Below the pieces are notes generated by a model. The model ran no database searches and was not told where the DNA came from. It was given only the letters and a program-made list of their open reading frames with translations. The position numbers were made by a program, and so were the translations under genes. A stretch of 47,114 nucleotides of DNA, taken from assembly GCF_018131015.1 (NCBI RefSeq), contig NZ_JAFCJJ010000040.1:1-47114 (forward strand), in the 5' to 3' direction. This DNA comes from Bradyrhizobium diazoefficiens. GTDB taxonomy: Bacteria; Pseudomonadota; Alphaproteobacteria; Rhizobiales; Xanthobacteraceae. Numbering within the stretch: position 1 is the stretch's first letter; each line of letters starts with the position of its first letter. Below, piece after piece: positions 17,033-26,668 of this stretch.

Positions 17033-18553
17033 ATGAAAATTCGCTTCCTTCTTCTTCTGCCATTGCTCGTCGCTCTCGTCCCGACCGCTCCGTCACTTGC
17101 GGCCGGCGACCGTTTTGCGTTGGTCATCGGCAATTCCAAATATCCGGACGCGGACAGCCCGCTGAAGGAACCGATCAACGACGCGCGCGACGTCGCCGAC
17201 GAGCTCAAGCGCGACGGGTTTTCCGTCGAGATCGGCGAGAACCTGACCGGCGACGGCATGCGCCGCGCCTTCGACAAGCTCTACGGCAAGATCAAGCCCG
17301 GCGCGGTGGCGCTGTTGTTCTACAGCGGGTTCGGCATCCAGTCGGCGCGCCAAAGCTACATGATCCCGGTCGATGCGCAGATCTGGACCGAATCCGACGT
17401 GCGCCGCGACGGCTTCAGCATCGAGACCATCCTCGGCGAGCTCAATACCCGCGGCGCCGGCGTCAAAATCGCGCTGATCGACGCCTCGCGGCGCAACCCG
17501 TTCGAGCGCCGTTTCCGCAGCTTCTCCGCGGGGCTGACGCCGGTGATCGCGCCGAACGGCACGCTGGTGATGTATTCGGCGGCGCTGGCCTCGGTGGTGT
17601 CGGATGCCGGCGGCGAGCACAGCCTGTTCGTCCAGGAATTGCTGAAGGAGATCCGCGTCCCCGACCTGATGGCCGAGGAAACCCTCAACCGCACCAAGAT
17701 GGGCGTCACCCGCGCCTCGCGCGGCGAGCAGGTGCCGTGGATCTCATCCTCGCTGGCGGAGGATTTCTCGTTCATTCCGGGCGGCTCGCGCCCGGCCGCC
17801 GTGACGCCGCCGCCCGCTCCGACGCCCACGCCGGCGGTGGTCGCGAACAATCCCTCACCCACGCCTCCCGCGCCGCCGTCACCGCCTCCGCCGCCAAAAC
17901 CGCCGACCGAGGCGGCCGCCACGCCTGCTCCCGCGCCGACGCCGTCTCCGAAGCCGCAAGTCGAGGCTGCCTTGCCGCCCCCACCGCCGCCGGTGAAGCC
18001 GGCGGATCCCACCCCTGCGCCAAGCGCGGACGCCGGTCCGAGCCAGGCCGTGCTGGCTGACGATCCCACCATCAAGAGCCTGACCGCCAAGATCGCCGCG
18101 AACCCGGACGATGTGAACGCGCTGTACCGGCGCGGCCAGGTCTATGCCAGCAAGGGGGCATTCAGCCTCGCCATCAAGGATTTCGACGACACGCTCCGGA
18201 TCAATGCGAAGGACGTCGAGGCCTTAAACAACCGCTGCTGGACCCGCACCGTGGTCGGCGATCTCCAGGGCGCGCTGAAGGATTGCAACGAGGCGCTGCG
18301 GCTGCGGCCGAATTTCGTCGATGCGCTGGACAGCCGCGGCCTGGTCAACCTGAAGTCCGGGGCGGTCAAGAACGCCATCGCCGATTTCGACGCCGCGCTG
18401 AAGATCAACCCGCGCCTGACCTCCTCGCTCTACGGCCGCGGCCTTGCCAAGCAGCGCAACGGCTCGGCCCAGGAAGGCGCGCTCGACATCGCCAACGCCA
18501 AGGCGATGGACCCGAACATCGTTCAGGAATTCGCAAGCTACGGAGTGCGTTGA
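17033..18553 (+). CDS. Secreted caspase-fold protein with TPR repeats, catalytic dyad lost
   Basis: This 506-residue exported protein has a signal peptide ending at SLAAG (about residue 24) and a peptidase C14 caspase-like domain (residues 26-250). A proline-rich linker (roughly 255-340) and three or so TPR repeats (about 345-495) follow. The fold signatures are present (FALVIGNSKYP, NDARDVADEL, SYMIPVDA). However, the catalytic His loop reads YSGFG with F100 in place of His, and the catalytic Cys loop reads DASRRNPF with S152 in place of Cys. It is therefore almost certainly a pseudo-protease, perhaps a scaffold or assembly factor in the periplasm. An OmpA-domain gene and RND adaptor and permease genes follow on the same strand. 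A second such protein is encoded at 41697-42545. Confidence 0.88.
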   Translation: MKIRFLLLLPLLVALVPTAPSLAAGDRFALVIGNSKYPDADSPLKEPINDARDVADELKRDGFSVEIGENLTGDGMRRAFDKLYGKIKPGAVALLFYSGFGIQSARQSYMIPVDAQIWTESDVRRDGFSIETILGELNTRGAGVKIALIDASRRNPFERRFRSFSAGLTPVIAPNGTLVMYSAALASVVSDAGGEHSLFVQELLKEIRVPDLMAEETLNRTKMGVTRASRGEQVPWISSSLAEDFSFIPGGSRPAAVTPPPAPTPTPAVVANNPSPTPPAPPSPPPPPKPPTEAAATPAPAPTPSPKPQVEAALPPPPPPVKPADPTPAPSADAGPSQAVLADDPTIKSLTAKIAANPDDVNALYRRGQVYASKGAFSLAIKDFDDTLRINAKDVEALNNRCWTRTVVGDLQGALKDCNEALRLRPNFVDALDSRGLVNLKSGAVKNAIADFDAALKINPRLTSSLYGRGLAKQRNGSAQEGALDIANAKAMDPNIVQEFASYGVR

Positions 18554-18700
18554 TATTTTTTGCCTTGAGGCCGAGCGCATGTCGAACCGCGAGCGGCCCG
18601 GCGAAGACTAATCGAACGGATGCCGCAGGCGGCCTCGCTCGGGGATTTGCTATTGCAGGAATTTTGGAACCGCGCGGGGGTCGCGCAGGAGGGACTGGCT

Positions 18701-19372
18701 ATGAGACTGGCTGCAAACGGACTGACCGCGTTCCTGTCCATCATCGCCGTCGGCGCCGCGCTGACGCTGCCCGCCGCACCCGCATTCGCCGGCGATGACG
18801 GCAACAGCAAGAACGTCACCGAGGACGAGATCGTCCGGGCGCTGGCGCCGCCGCCGAAGAAGCCCCTGACCCGCGGCCTCTCGGTCACCCCGCAGGCCGA
18901 TCCCGCCCCGAGCGCGGCGGAGACGAAGCTGCTGCAGTCCGTCCGCGGCCGCCTCACGCGGTCGCTGTCGTCGTCCGAGCGCGAGGAAATCGCCTCCGCC
19001 GCCAAGGACAAGCCGAACATCGATCTCGAAATCACCTTCGACTACAACTCGGCCAATATCAGCACCAAGTCGCTGCCCGCGGTGCAGGCGCTCGGCCGCG
19101 CGCTGACCAGCCCCGACCTCAAGGGCTCGACCTTCGTCGTCGCCGGCCATACCGATGCCGCCGGCGCCGAGGGCTACAATCAGGATCTGTCGGAACGCCG
19201 CGCGGATTCGATCAAGCGTTACCTCGTCGAGAAATACAACATCGCCGCGACCGATCTCGTCACCGTCGGCTACGGCAAGAGCAGGCTGAAGGACCCGAGC
19301 CAGCCGATGTCGGAATCGAACCGCCGCGTCCAGGTCGTCAACATGGAAAACAAGACCACCGCATCGAAGTGA
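18701..19372 (+). CDS. OmpA-domain peptidoglycan-binding protein
   Basis: This 223-residue protein has a signal peptide (MRLAANGLTAFLSIIAVGAA to about residue 30) and a low-complexity linker. The C-terminal OmpA-like domain (about 110-220) has the peptidoglycan-binding pattern AGHTDAAGAEGYNQDLSERR and the closing ESNRRVQVVN. It lacks an N-terminal beta-barrel, so it is a soluble or envelope-anchored wall-binding protein rather than a porin. The ATG at 18701 has GGAGG upstream; a longer frame from 18620 is unlikely. It follows the pseudo-caspase gene on the same strand and may work with it or with the downstream efflux pump. Confidence 0.88.
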   Translation: MRLAANGLTAFLSIIAVGAALTLPAAPAFAGDDGNSKNVTEDEIVRALAPPPKKPLTRGLSVTPQADPAPSAAETKLLQSVRGRLTRSLSSSEREEIASAAKDKPNIDLEITFDYNSANISTKSLPAVQALGRALTSPDLKGSTFVVAGHTDAAGAEGYNQDLSERRADSIKRYLVEKYNIAATDLVTVGYGKSRLKDPSQPMSESNRRVQVVNMENKTTASK

Positions 19373-19514
19373 CACGACGTAATTCCGGCACAGTGACAAG
19401 TCGTGATGTGGTGTAAGGTCTTGCCTCCGGAGCGCGTTCCGCAGCCTTGCGGGACGCCGCTTCGTTTCAGCAAAATGCTGTCGACAACCGCAAGCCAGGC
19501 AGGATGATCCGGCG

Positions 19515-20444
19515 ATGAACATCACCGAATATCTCAAGCCTGCGGGGACCGCGATCTTCATCGTCGCGCTCGGCGTCGGCTATTATCTGTTCGAGCACCG
19601 GAAGCGGCCGGAAGCGAAGGAAACGACCAGCGATGCGCTCGTCATCGTAACGAAGTCGACCAATGCGTGCTTCTCCGACCTCGTCCGTGTGACCGGCTTC
19701 TTCGTGCCGCGGCGCGAAGCCGTGGTGATCGCCGACCAGGAAGGCTCCAGGGTCACCGACCTGTTCGTCACCGAGGGCACCGTCGTCACCGACAACCAGG
19801 AGCTCGCCCGCCTGACGGCGCCGCCGCAAATCCCCGGCCAGCCGCAACGACCCGGCCCACAGGGCCCGGTCTCGCTGAAGGCGCCGGCGCCGGGTCTCAT
19901 CACCGAGGTCCGGACCATCGTCGGCGCGCCGGCCTCGCCGCAGGCGGGCCCGATGTTCCGCATCGCCGTGAACAACGAGGTCGAGCTCGATGCACAGGTT
20001 CCGGCGGTGCACATGACCAAGCTCAGCGCCGGCGCCACCGTGCGCATCAGCCGCGACGACGCGCCCGATCTGATCGGGCGGGTCCGGCTGGTCGCCCCCG
20101 AGATCGACCGCACCACGCAGCTCGGCCGGGTCCGCATCAGCGTCACCAACAACCCCTCGCTGAGGGTCGGCATGTTCGCCCGCGCCTCCATCGACGCCAA
20201 GCGCAGCTGCGGCGTCGCGGTTCCCAAGACCGCGATCGACCATCTCATGGTGCAGGTGGTCAAGGGCAACACCGTCGAGACGCGCAAGGTGCGGGTCGGG
20301 CTGACGTCCGACACCTCAACCGAAATCCTGGAAGGTCTCGACGTCGGCGAAATCGTCGTGGCCGACGCCGGGTCCTCGCTCCATGATGGCGACCAGATCA
20401 AGACCATGTTCGCCGATGAACTCGATCGTACGCGGGTACGCTGA
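19515..20444 (+). CDS. RND efflux periplasmic adaptor (HlyD/membrane fusion family)
   Basis: This 309-residue adaptor has an N-terminal membrane anchor (AGTAIFIVALGVGYYLF), a lipoyl-like hairpin region split around a proline-rich insert (PPQIPGQPQRPGPQGP), and a beta-barrel and membrane-proximal domain to the C-terminus. It should bridge the inner-membrane pump encoded next to an outer-membrane channel. Its stop codon overlaps the permease start by one base (TGATG), showing tight coupling. It shares conserved blocks (ACFSDLV-VTG and SC-VAVP-TAI) with the orphan adaptor at 40716, so the two look paralogous. No outer-membrane channel gene is adjacent. Confidence 0.9.
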   Translation: MNITEYLKPAGTAIFIVALGVGYYLFEHRKRPEAKETTSDALVIVTKSTNACFSDLVRVTGFFVPRREAVVIADQEGSRVTDLFVTEGTVVTDNQELARLTAPPQIPGQPQRPGPQGPVSLKAPAPGLITEVRTIVGAPASPQAGPMFRIAVNNEVELDAQVPAVHMTKLSAGATVRISRDDAPDLIGRVRLVAPEIDRTTQLGRVRISVTNNPSLRVGMFARASIDAKRSCGVAVPKTAIDHLMVQVVKGNTVETRKVRVGLTSDTSTEILEGLDVGEIVVADAGSSLHDGDQIKTMFADELDRTRVR

Positions 20445-23400
20445 TGGCTCTCAATATCTCGGCATGGTCGATTCGCAATCCGCTGCCGTCGGTGGTCTTT
20501 TCGATCATCCTGCTGATTCTCGGCTGGGTCTCCTTCACCAAGCTCGCCGTGACGCGGCTGCCCTCGGCGGACATTCCCGTGATCTCGGTCGCGGTGTCGC
20601 AGTTCGGCGCCGCGCCGGCCGAGCTCGAATCCCAGGTCACCAAGACGGTTGAAGACGCGGTCTCTGGCGTCGAGGGCGTCCGCCACATCACCTCCTCGAT
20701 CACCGACGGCCTGTCCATCACCACCATCCAGTTCGCGCTAGAGACCAACACCGACCGTGCGCTCAACGACGTCAAGGACGCGGTGACGCGCGTGCGCGCC
20801 AACCTGCCGCAGAACGTCACCGAGCCCTTGATCCAGCGCGTCGACGTCATCGGCCTGCCGATCGTCACCTACGCCGCAATCTCGCCCGGCAAGACGCCGG
20901 AGCAGCTCTCCTATTTCGTCGATGACGTGGTCAAGCGCGCCCTGCAGGGCGTGCGCGGCGTCGCCCAGGTCGAGCGCATCGGCGGTGTCGAGCGCGAGAT
21001 CCTGGTGTCGCTCGATCCCGACCGCCTGCAGGCGATGGGCCTGACCGCCGTCAATGTCAGCCAGAGCCTGCGCGGCACCAATGTCGACGTCGCCGGCGGT
21101 CGCGCCGAGATCGGCAAGAACGACCAGGCGATCCGGACGCTGGCCGGCGCCAAGACGCTGAGCGACCTCGCCGGCACCATGATCCCGCTGTTCGGCGGCG
21201 GCGAGGTCCGGCTCGACGATCTCGGCACCGTCACCGACACCATTGCCGACCGCCGCACCTTCGCCCGCTTCAACGGCGAGCCGGTGGTGGCGCTCGGCAT
21301 CAAGCGCTCCAAGGGCGCCAGCGACGTGGTCGTCGCGGCCGCGGTGCAGAAGCGCATCGACGCGCTCAAGGCCGCCTATCCCGACGTCGACCTCAAGCTG
21401 ATCGATACCTCGGTCGAATACACCAAGGGCAATTACGAGGCCGCGATCTCGACCCTGTTCGAGGGCGCCATCCTCGCCGTGGTGATCGTGCTGCTGTTCC
21501 TGCGCGATCTGCGCGCCACCATCATTGCCGCGATCTCGCTGCCGTTGTCGATCTTCCCGGCATTCTGGGCCATGGACCTGCTCGGCTTCTCGCTCAACCT
21601 CGTCAGCTTCCTCGCCATCACGCTCTCGACAGGTATTCTGGTCGACGACGCCATCGTCGAGATCGAGAACATCGTGCGGCACATGAACATGGGCAAATCG
21701 CCCTATCGTGCCGCGCTGGAAGCTGCCGACGAGATCGGGCTCGCCGTGATCGCGATCTCGCTGACCATCATCGCGATCTTCGCGCCCGCGAGCTTCATGT
21801 CGGGCATCGCCGGACAATTCTTCAAGCAGTTCGGCATCACCGTCTCCGTCCAGGTGTTCTTCTCGCTGCTCGCCGCCCGCTTCGTCACGCCGGTGCTGGC
21901 GGCCTATTTCCTCAAGCATCATACCCATGAGGAGCCGCCGCCCGGCCGCATCCTGCGCACCTACCACAGCATCGTGGCATGGTCAGTGAGACACTATTTC
22001 ATCACCGTGCTGATCGGACTCGGCATCTTCGCCGCCTCGATCTGGAGCATCACGCTCCTGCCGCAGGGCTTCCTGCCGGCGCAGGACAGCGCGCGCTCGC
22101 TGCTCGCGATCGAGCTGCCGCCGGGCACCCAGCTCGCCTATACCGAGAAGGTCACCGAGGACATCGTCGCGCGCCTGCGCAAGCACTCGGTGGTAAAAAG
22201 CATCTTCGTCGACGGCGGGCGCGTCCCGCCGGGGACGCAGGAGGTGCGACGCGCGGCCCTGATCATCAACTACACGCCGAAGACCGAGCGCGACGTCACC
22301 CAGCGCGAGCTCGAATTCCAGATCAGCCAACAACTCGAGAACATTCCCGACATCCGCTTCTGGTTCCTGGACGAGAACGGCCTCCGCGCCATCTCGCTGG
22401 TGGTCACCGGCGTCGACGCCAACATCGTCAACAACGTCGCAAGCGAGCTCGCGACGCAGATGAAGCGGATTCCGACCATCTCCAACGTGATCTCGGAGAC
22501 TGCGCTGGAGCGGCCCGAGCTGCGCATCGAGCCGCGCGCCGACCTTGCCGCGCGGCTCGGCGTCTCGACCGAGAGCCTGTCCCAGACCATCCGCGTCGCG
22601 ACCATCGGCGACGTCGGTCCTGCGCTCGCCAAGTTCGACGTCGGCGACCGCCTGGTGCCGATCCGCGTGCAGCTCGAAGACGCCGCGCGCGGTAATCTCA
22701 AGACGCTGGAGCAGTTGCGCGTGCCGCTCGGCCAGCACGGCGAGAAGGGCGGCGTCCCGCTTTCGGTGATCGCCGACGTCAAGCTCGACCAGGGGCCGAC
22801 CAGCATCAACCGCTACGACCGCGAGCGGCAGGCCACCGTCGCCGCCGATCTCGTCGGCTCCGCCGCGCTCGGCGACGCCACCAAGAAGATCTACGACCTG
22901 CCGGTGATGAAGAGCCTGCCGAAGGGCGTGAAAGTCTCCCCGTCCGGCGACGCCGAAAGCCTCAACGAGCTTTCCGACGGCTTTGCTACAGCAATCACGG
23001 CCGGCCTGATGATGGTTTATGCAGTGCTGGTGCTGCTGTTCGGCACCTTCCTGCAGCCGATCACCATCCTGTTCTCGCTGCCGCTGTCAATCGGCGGCGC
23101 GATCGCGGCCCTGCTCGTCACCGGCAAGCAGCTCACCACGCCGGTCTGGATCGGCATCCTGATGCTGATGGGCATCGTCACCAAGAACGCGATCATGCTG
23201 GTGGAGTTCGCGATCGAGGCCATTCACGCCGGCAAGCGCCGCGACGAGGCGATGATCGACGCCGGCATGAAGCGCGCCCGCCCGATCGTGATGACCACGA
23301 TCGCGATGGCGGCCGGCATGATGCCGAGCGCGCTCGCGGTCGGCGCCGGCGGCGAGTTCCGCTCGCCGATGGCGCTCGCGGTGATCGGCGGCCTGATCTT

Positions 23401-23587
23401 CTCGACCATCCTGTCGCTGGTGTTCGTGCCCGCGATGTTCATGGTGATGGACGATCTCGGCGCCCTGATCTGGCGCTTCGGCAAGCGCCTGATCGTGCAC
23501 AGCGAGGATGCCGAGACCGGCGACCATCACGCCGCCGCTGACACGGCAGTGGCGCAGAAGAGCGTGGTGCATCCTGCGGCGGAGTAG
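20444..23587 (+). CDS. RND efflux transporter permease, HAE1/AcrB type
   Basis: This 1047-residue inner-membrane proton-driven pump has the typical twelve-helix duplicated plan with two large periplasmic loops. The proton-relay acidic pair lies in helix 4 (D401-D402 in GILVDDAIVEIENI) and the partner lysine in helix 10 (K914 in GIVTKNAIMLVEF), so transport should be active. The N-terminus (WSIRNPLPSVVFSIILLILG) is typical. It is coupled to the adaptor gene upstream. Substrates cannot be read from sequence; hydrophobic or amphiphilic compounds, including plant phenolics, are plausible for a soil bacterium. It converges with the crp-type gene, with the stop codons 18 bp apart. Confidence 0.95.
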   Translation: MALNISAWSIRNPLPSVVFSIILLILGWVSFTKLAVTRLPSADIPVISVAVSQFGAAPAELESQVTKTVEDAVSGVEGVRHITSSITDGLSITTIQFALETNTDRALNDVKDAVTRVRANLPQNVTEPLIQRVDVIGLPIVTYAAISPGKTPEQLSYFVDDVVKRALQGVRGVAQVERIGGVEREILVSLDPDRLQAMGLTAVNVSQSLRGTNVDVAGGRAEIGKNDQAIRTLAGAKTLSDLAGTMIPLFGGGEVRLDDLGTVTDTIADRRTFARFNGEPVVALGIKRSKGASDVVVAAAVQKRIDALKAAYPDVDLKLIDTSVEYTKGNYEAAISTLFEGAILAVVIVLLFLRDLRATIIAAISLPLSIFPAFWAMDLLGFSLNLVSFLAITLSTGILVDDAIVEIENIVRHMNMGKSPYRAALEAADEIGLAVIAISLTIIAIFAPASFMSGIAGQFFKQFGITVSVQVFFSLLAARFVTPVLAAYFLKHHTHEEPPPGRILRTYHSIVAWSVRHYFITVLIGLGIFAASIWSITLLPQGFLPAQDSARSLLAIELPPGTQLAYTEKVTEDIVARLRKHSVVKSIFVDGGRVPPGTQEVRRAALIINYTPKTERDVTQRELEFQISQQLENIPDIRFWFLDENGLRAISLVVTGVDANIVNNVASELATQMKRIPTISNVISETALERPELRIEPRADLAARLGVSTESLSQTIRVATIGDVGPALAKFDVGDRLVPIRVQLEDAARGNLKTLEQLRVPLGQHGEKGGVPLSVIADVKLDQGPTSINRYDRERQATVAADLVGSAALGDATKKIYDLPVMKSLPKGVKVSPSGDAESLNELSDGFATAITAGLMMVYAVLVLLFGTFLQPITILFSLPLSIGGAIAALLVTGKQLTTPVWIGILMLMGIVTKNAIMLVEFAIEAIHAGKRRDEAMIDAGMKRARPIVMTTIAMAAGMMPSALAVGAGGEFRSPMALAVIGGLIFSTILSLVFVPAMFMVMDDLGALIWRFGKRLIVHSEDAETGDHHAAADTAVAQKSVVHPAAE

Positions 23588-23611
23588 GCTTCCGATCGCC
23601 TGACCCTACTC
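23582..23611. terminator. Hairpin spanning the stop codons of two convergent genes
   Basis: GAGTAGG (23582-23588) and CCTACTC (23605-23611) form a perfect 7-bp stem with a 16-base loop. Each arm contains one stop codon, that of the permease and that of the Crp/Fnr gene. It has no T-tract, so a bidirectional terminator or mRNA end-protecting hairpin is only a suggestion. Confidence 0.3.
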
Positions 23612-24280
23612 GTTGCGCGCGATGGCCGTCAGCTTGGTCATGTTCCGGAGCAGGATGCGGCCGCGCTGCAGATCCAGGATTGCCTCCTTGCGCCAGGCCT
23701 GCAGCTGACGGTTGACGCTCTCGCGGGCGGCGCCGACGAAGACGCCGAGCTGCTCCTGCGAGATGTGAACCTCGGAGCCGAAATCGGCAGCGAGCGCGCA
23801 GAGTCGCCGCGCCAGCCGCACCGGCAATGGCTGCAGCATGGATTCTTCCATGCGCTCGCTCTGCCAGCGGATGCGCTGGCACAGCAGCGCGATGATCTTG
23901 ATCGCGACCTTCGGCTCGCGCTCGAGGAAGGCGAGAAAGTCCTCGCGTCGCAGCACGAACAGCTCGCTGGCTTCACCGGCCGTCGCATCCGCGGTGCGGC
24001 TCTGGCCGTCCAGCACTGCAACCTCGCCGAACAGGTCGCCGGGACCCATGAAGTTCAGCGTCAGCCGGCTGCCATCGGAGGCGCCGGTCTCGATGCGGAC
24101 CTGGCCGCGGCGTACCCCGAACAGCGCATCGCCGGGATCGCCCTTCTGGAACAGCACCTCGCCGTTCCCCAGATGCTGGGTGTGGCAGAGATTGGACAAT
24201 CGCTGGAGCTCGTCGGTGCCGAGATCAGCGAACATCGCGTTCATCTTCAGGATGACCGCAAATTCGGCCTGCGTGCTCAT
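23606..24280 (-). CDS. Crp/Fnr family transcriptional regulator, cNMP-binding type
   Basis: This 224-residue protein has an N-terminal cyclic-nucleotide-binding barrel, a long dimer helix and a C-terminal winged helix. The phosphate-binding cassette is intact (FGEVAVLDGQSRTADA, with E86 and R95 matching the cAMP contacts of CRP). The recognition helix contains RESVNR (R186, E187, R191), the R-E-x-x-x-R pattern that reads TGTGA half-sites in CRP. It lacks Fnr-type N-terminal cysteines. The ATG at 24280 follows a GAGG site; six extra residues from an upstream start are unlikely. A TGTGT-N6-TCACA site lies 69 bp upstream. A membrane nucleotide cyclase is encoded 2.4 kb away. Confidence 0.9.
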   Translation of the reverse strand: MSTQAEFAVILKMNAMFADLGTDELQRLSNLCHTQHLGNGEVLFQKGDPGDALFGVRRGQVRIETGASDGSRLTLNFMGPGDLFGEVAVLDGQSRTADATAGEASELFVLRREDFLAFLEREPKVAIKIIALLCQRIRWQSERMEESMLQPLPVRLARRLCALAADFGSEVHISQEQLGVFVGAARESVNRQLQAWRKEAILDLQRGRILLRNMTKLTAIARNE

Positions 24281-24348
24281 GTCAAATCCTCTGCCCAATC
24301 GCCTGGAAACATCAAAAATCAGAATCGCGTAAAATCTCGCCGGAGAAG

Positions 24349-24364
24349 TGTGTCATAAGTCACA
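24349..24364. promoter_or_regulatory. CRP-like binding site between crp-type gene and asmA
   Basis: TGTGT-CATAAG-TCACA differs from the CRP consensus TGTGA-N6-TCACA at one base. It lies in the divergent promoter, 69 bp before the regulator start and 126 bp before the AsmA start. The recognition helix of the adjacent regulator is compatible with this sequence, so autoregulation and control of asmA are plausible. Confidence 0.6.
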
Positions 24365-24489
24365 TAACTTTGCAGCACCCCCTGACTATTTTTGACCGCT
24401 TGGAGCCGTTTGCCCTCCCGGGATAAACTTGAGGGCAGAGGGTCGGGTGACCGGGTGCGACGCCGCTTGTCCGTCGCTGGGAAGACGAC

Positions 24490-26496
24490 ATGAGAGCAGT
24501 AAAATTCGCCGGGGCGGCGGTCGTCGCCGTCATGATCGTCCTCGCGCTCGTTCTCGTGCTCGGGATCCCCTCGGGTTTCCTGACCTCGACGATTGCCTCG
24601 CGCATCGAGAGCGCCACCGGCTATCGCGTGTCGATCGGCGGCACCACGAAGATCAGCCTGTGGCCGACGCTGAACGTGACGTTGAACGACGTGCTGCTGC
24701 AGGACCCCCGGGACCGCAGCGGCATCACGCGCCTCACCATCGACAGCATGCAGGCCGACATGTCGCTGTCCAGCGCATGGTCGGGCCAGCCGAAGATCAG
24801 CGAGCTCATCGTCACCCATCCGGTGCTCTATCAGCCCCTGCTGCGTGAGCGGCTGCCAGGTGCCGATCCGGCGGCGAGATCGCCGGCGCTGGAGATCGGC
24901 GGCGCGACTATCGACCGCATCAGGATCGCAGGCGGCGAAGTCGCCTTCTCGCGGCTGCGCGACCGCGTCGACGGCCGTATCAGTGCGATCGAGGCCGACA
25001 CCGTCATGGGCCGCGACCGCAAGGTCGTCATCACCGGAACCGCGCGCGTCGGCGAGCACCCGGCGAAATTCGACGTCAAGGCAACGGCGCCGCCGGCCGA
25101 GCGGCAGGCGGCCCCGGTGGATTTCACCATCGACATGCCCGACATGCTGTCGTCGCAGCTCTCCGGCCATGCCGACGTGCGTCTCAACGGCGCCATCGTG
25201 ATGATCAACGGCATCAATGGCACGCTCGGCGACGGCGCGTTCAACGGCTGGGCCTCGGTCGACATCGCCAGCAAGCCGCTGGTCAAGCTCGACCTCGATT
25301 TCCAGCGACTTGCGATTGCGCTTTCGAAAACGCCCCCGGGGGCCGCGGGGCAGGCCTGGAGCAATGCGCAGATCGACGTCTCCGGCCTGAATTATGTCGA
25401 CGCGCAAATTCGGATCTCCGCGAACGAAGCCGTCATCGGCGAGGCTCGCCTTGCGCCGCTGGCGCTCGACGCAAAACTCGCTGGCGGCATCCTGAAGGCC
25501 GGCACCGCCAATCTCGGCGCCTATGGCGGCCAGGTCTCGGGCGAGGTGATCCTGGATGCGACCAGCGCCGCGCCGAGCTTTGCCATGCATTCCGACCTCG
25601 TCGGCGTGCGCGCGCTGCCGCTGCTGCAGGGCCTTGCCGAATTCGACCGCATCGACGGCAAGCTGCAGGCCAAGCTCGCGCTGCGCAGCGCCGGCACCAG
25701 CCAGCGCGCGCTGATGGCGAACATGCAGGGCACCGCCTTCGTCAATTTCCAGGACGGCGCGATCCGCGGCATCAATGTCGCGCAGATGATCCGCTCGCTG
25801 ACGACGGGCACGCTGTCCGGCTGGCAGGACAGCCAGGAATTGAGCACGGACCTGTCGCAATTGTCCGCCTCCTTCCGCATCGACAAGGGCCAGGCGGTGA
25901 CGACCGACCTCAACCTGATCGGGCCGCTGGTGCGCGTGACCGGCGCCGGCACCATCGCGCTCGACACCAAGATGATGGGCTTTCGCGTCGAGCCGAAGCT
26001 GGTGATGACCACCGAAGGCCAGGGCCGCAGCTCCGAGCCGGTCGGCTTCGGCATCCCCGTGATGATCGAGGGCCCCTGGTCGCAGCCGCGGATCTATCCC
26101 GACATGGCCGGCATGCTCGACAATCCGGAGGCGAGCTACGCCAAGCTGCGCGAGATGGGCAAGGGCCTGTTCGGCCCGGACGGCGGCGGCCTCGGCAATA
26201 TTTTGGGCAGCCTCGGACTCGGCGGCGCTGCCCCAGGTGGCGGTAACGCCAACCCGCAGACGCAGCCGCCCGGACAGAACAACCCGCTCGGCGGACAGAT
26301 CGGCGAGGCGATCGGAAATCTGATCCAGGGGCTCTCCAGCGGCGCCGGCACCAGTCGGAGCCGCAGCCTGCCGGCCGCGCCGTCGACGCCGGCCCCGCAG
26401 GCCTCGCCCGCACCCCCGGTCCGCGAGGAAGCTCCAGCCGCGCAGCAGGACAGCCAGCCGATGAACGACGTGCTGCGGCAGCTCTTCAACCGGTAG
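24490..26496 (+). CDS. AsmA family envelope protein
   Basis: This 668-residue protein is anchored by one N-terminal membrane helix (AVVAVMIVLALVLVLGI), with the rest in the periplasm. The N-terminal AsmA segment is clear (SATGYRVSIGGTTKISLWPT, LNVTLNDVLLQDP). The conserved C-terminal AsmA domain (about 380-560) includes GTAFVNFQDGAIRGINVAQM and TDLNLIGPLVRVTGAGTIAL. Family members are bridge-like proteins thought to move phospholipids to the outer membrane. The last hundred residues are Gly/Pro/Ala-rich and probably disordered. It is divergent from the Crp/Fnr gene and precedes the cyclase gene on the same strand by 172 bp; that gap holds nothing I can identify. Confidence 0.88.
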   Translation: MRAVKFAGAAVVAVMIVLALVLVLGIPSGFLTSTIASRIESATGYRVSIGGTTKISLWPTLNVTLNDVLLQDPRDRSGITRLTIDSMQADMSLSSAWSGQPKISELIVTHPVLYQPLLRERLPGADPAARSPALEIGGATIDRIRIAGGEVAFSRLRDRVDGRISAIEADTVMGRDRKVVITGTARVGEHPAKFDVKATAPPAERQAAPVDFTIDMPDMLSSQLSGHADVRLNGAIVMINGINGTLGDGAFNGWASVDIASKPLVKLDLDFQRLAIALSKTPPGAAGQAWSNAQIDVSGLNYVDAQIRISANEAVIGEARLAPLALDAKLAGGILKAGTANLGAYGGQVSGEVILDATSAAPSFAMHSDLVGVRALPLLQGLAEFDRIDGKLQAKLALRSAGTSQRALMANMQGTAFVNFQDGAIRGINVAQMIRSLTTGTLSGWQDSQELSTDLSQLSASFRIDKGQAVTTDLNLIGPLVRVTGAGTIALDTKMMGFRVEPKLVMTTEGQGRSSEPVGFGIPVMIEGPWSQPRIYPDMAGMLDNPEASYAKLREMGKGLFGPDGGGLGNILGSLGLGGAAPGGGNANPQTQPPGQNNPLGGQIGEAIGNLIQGLSSGAGTSRSRSLPAAPSTPAPQASPAPPVREEAPAAQQDSQPMNDVLRQLFNR

Positions 26497-26668
26497 GCCG
26501 GCTGCGACAATTCACCGCCCTGCCCTTCCGTCGTAGCGAGCCGAGCCAGTCGGCCGGCAGATTCCTGTCGGCTCCCTCACAAGTTCCCGCTCCCAAACTG
26601 TGATAGAACGCGCCGACGGGGCCCAGCGAGGCCCGCAGCGCCGGCGTTCGTGGCGCAAGAGGATCGGG

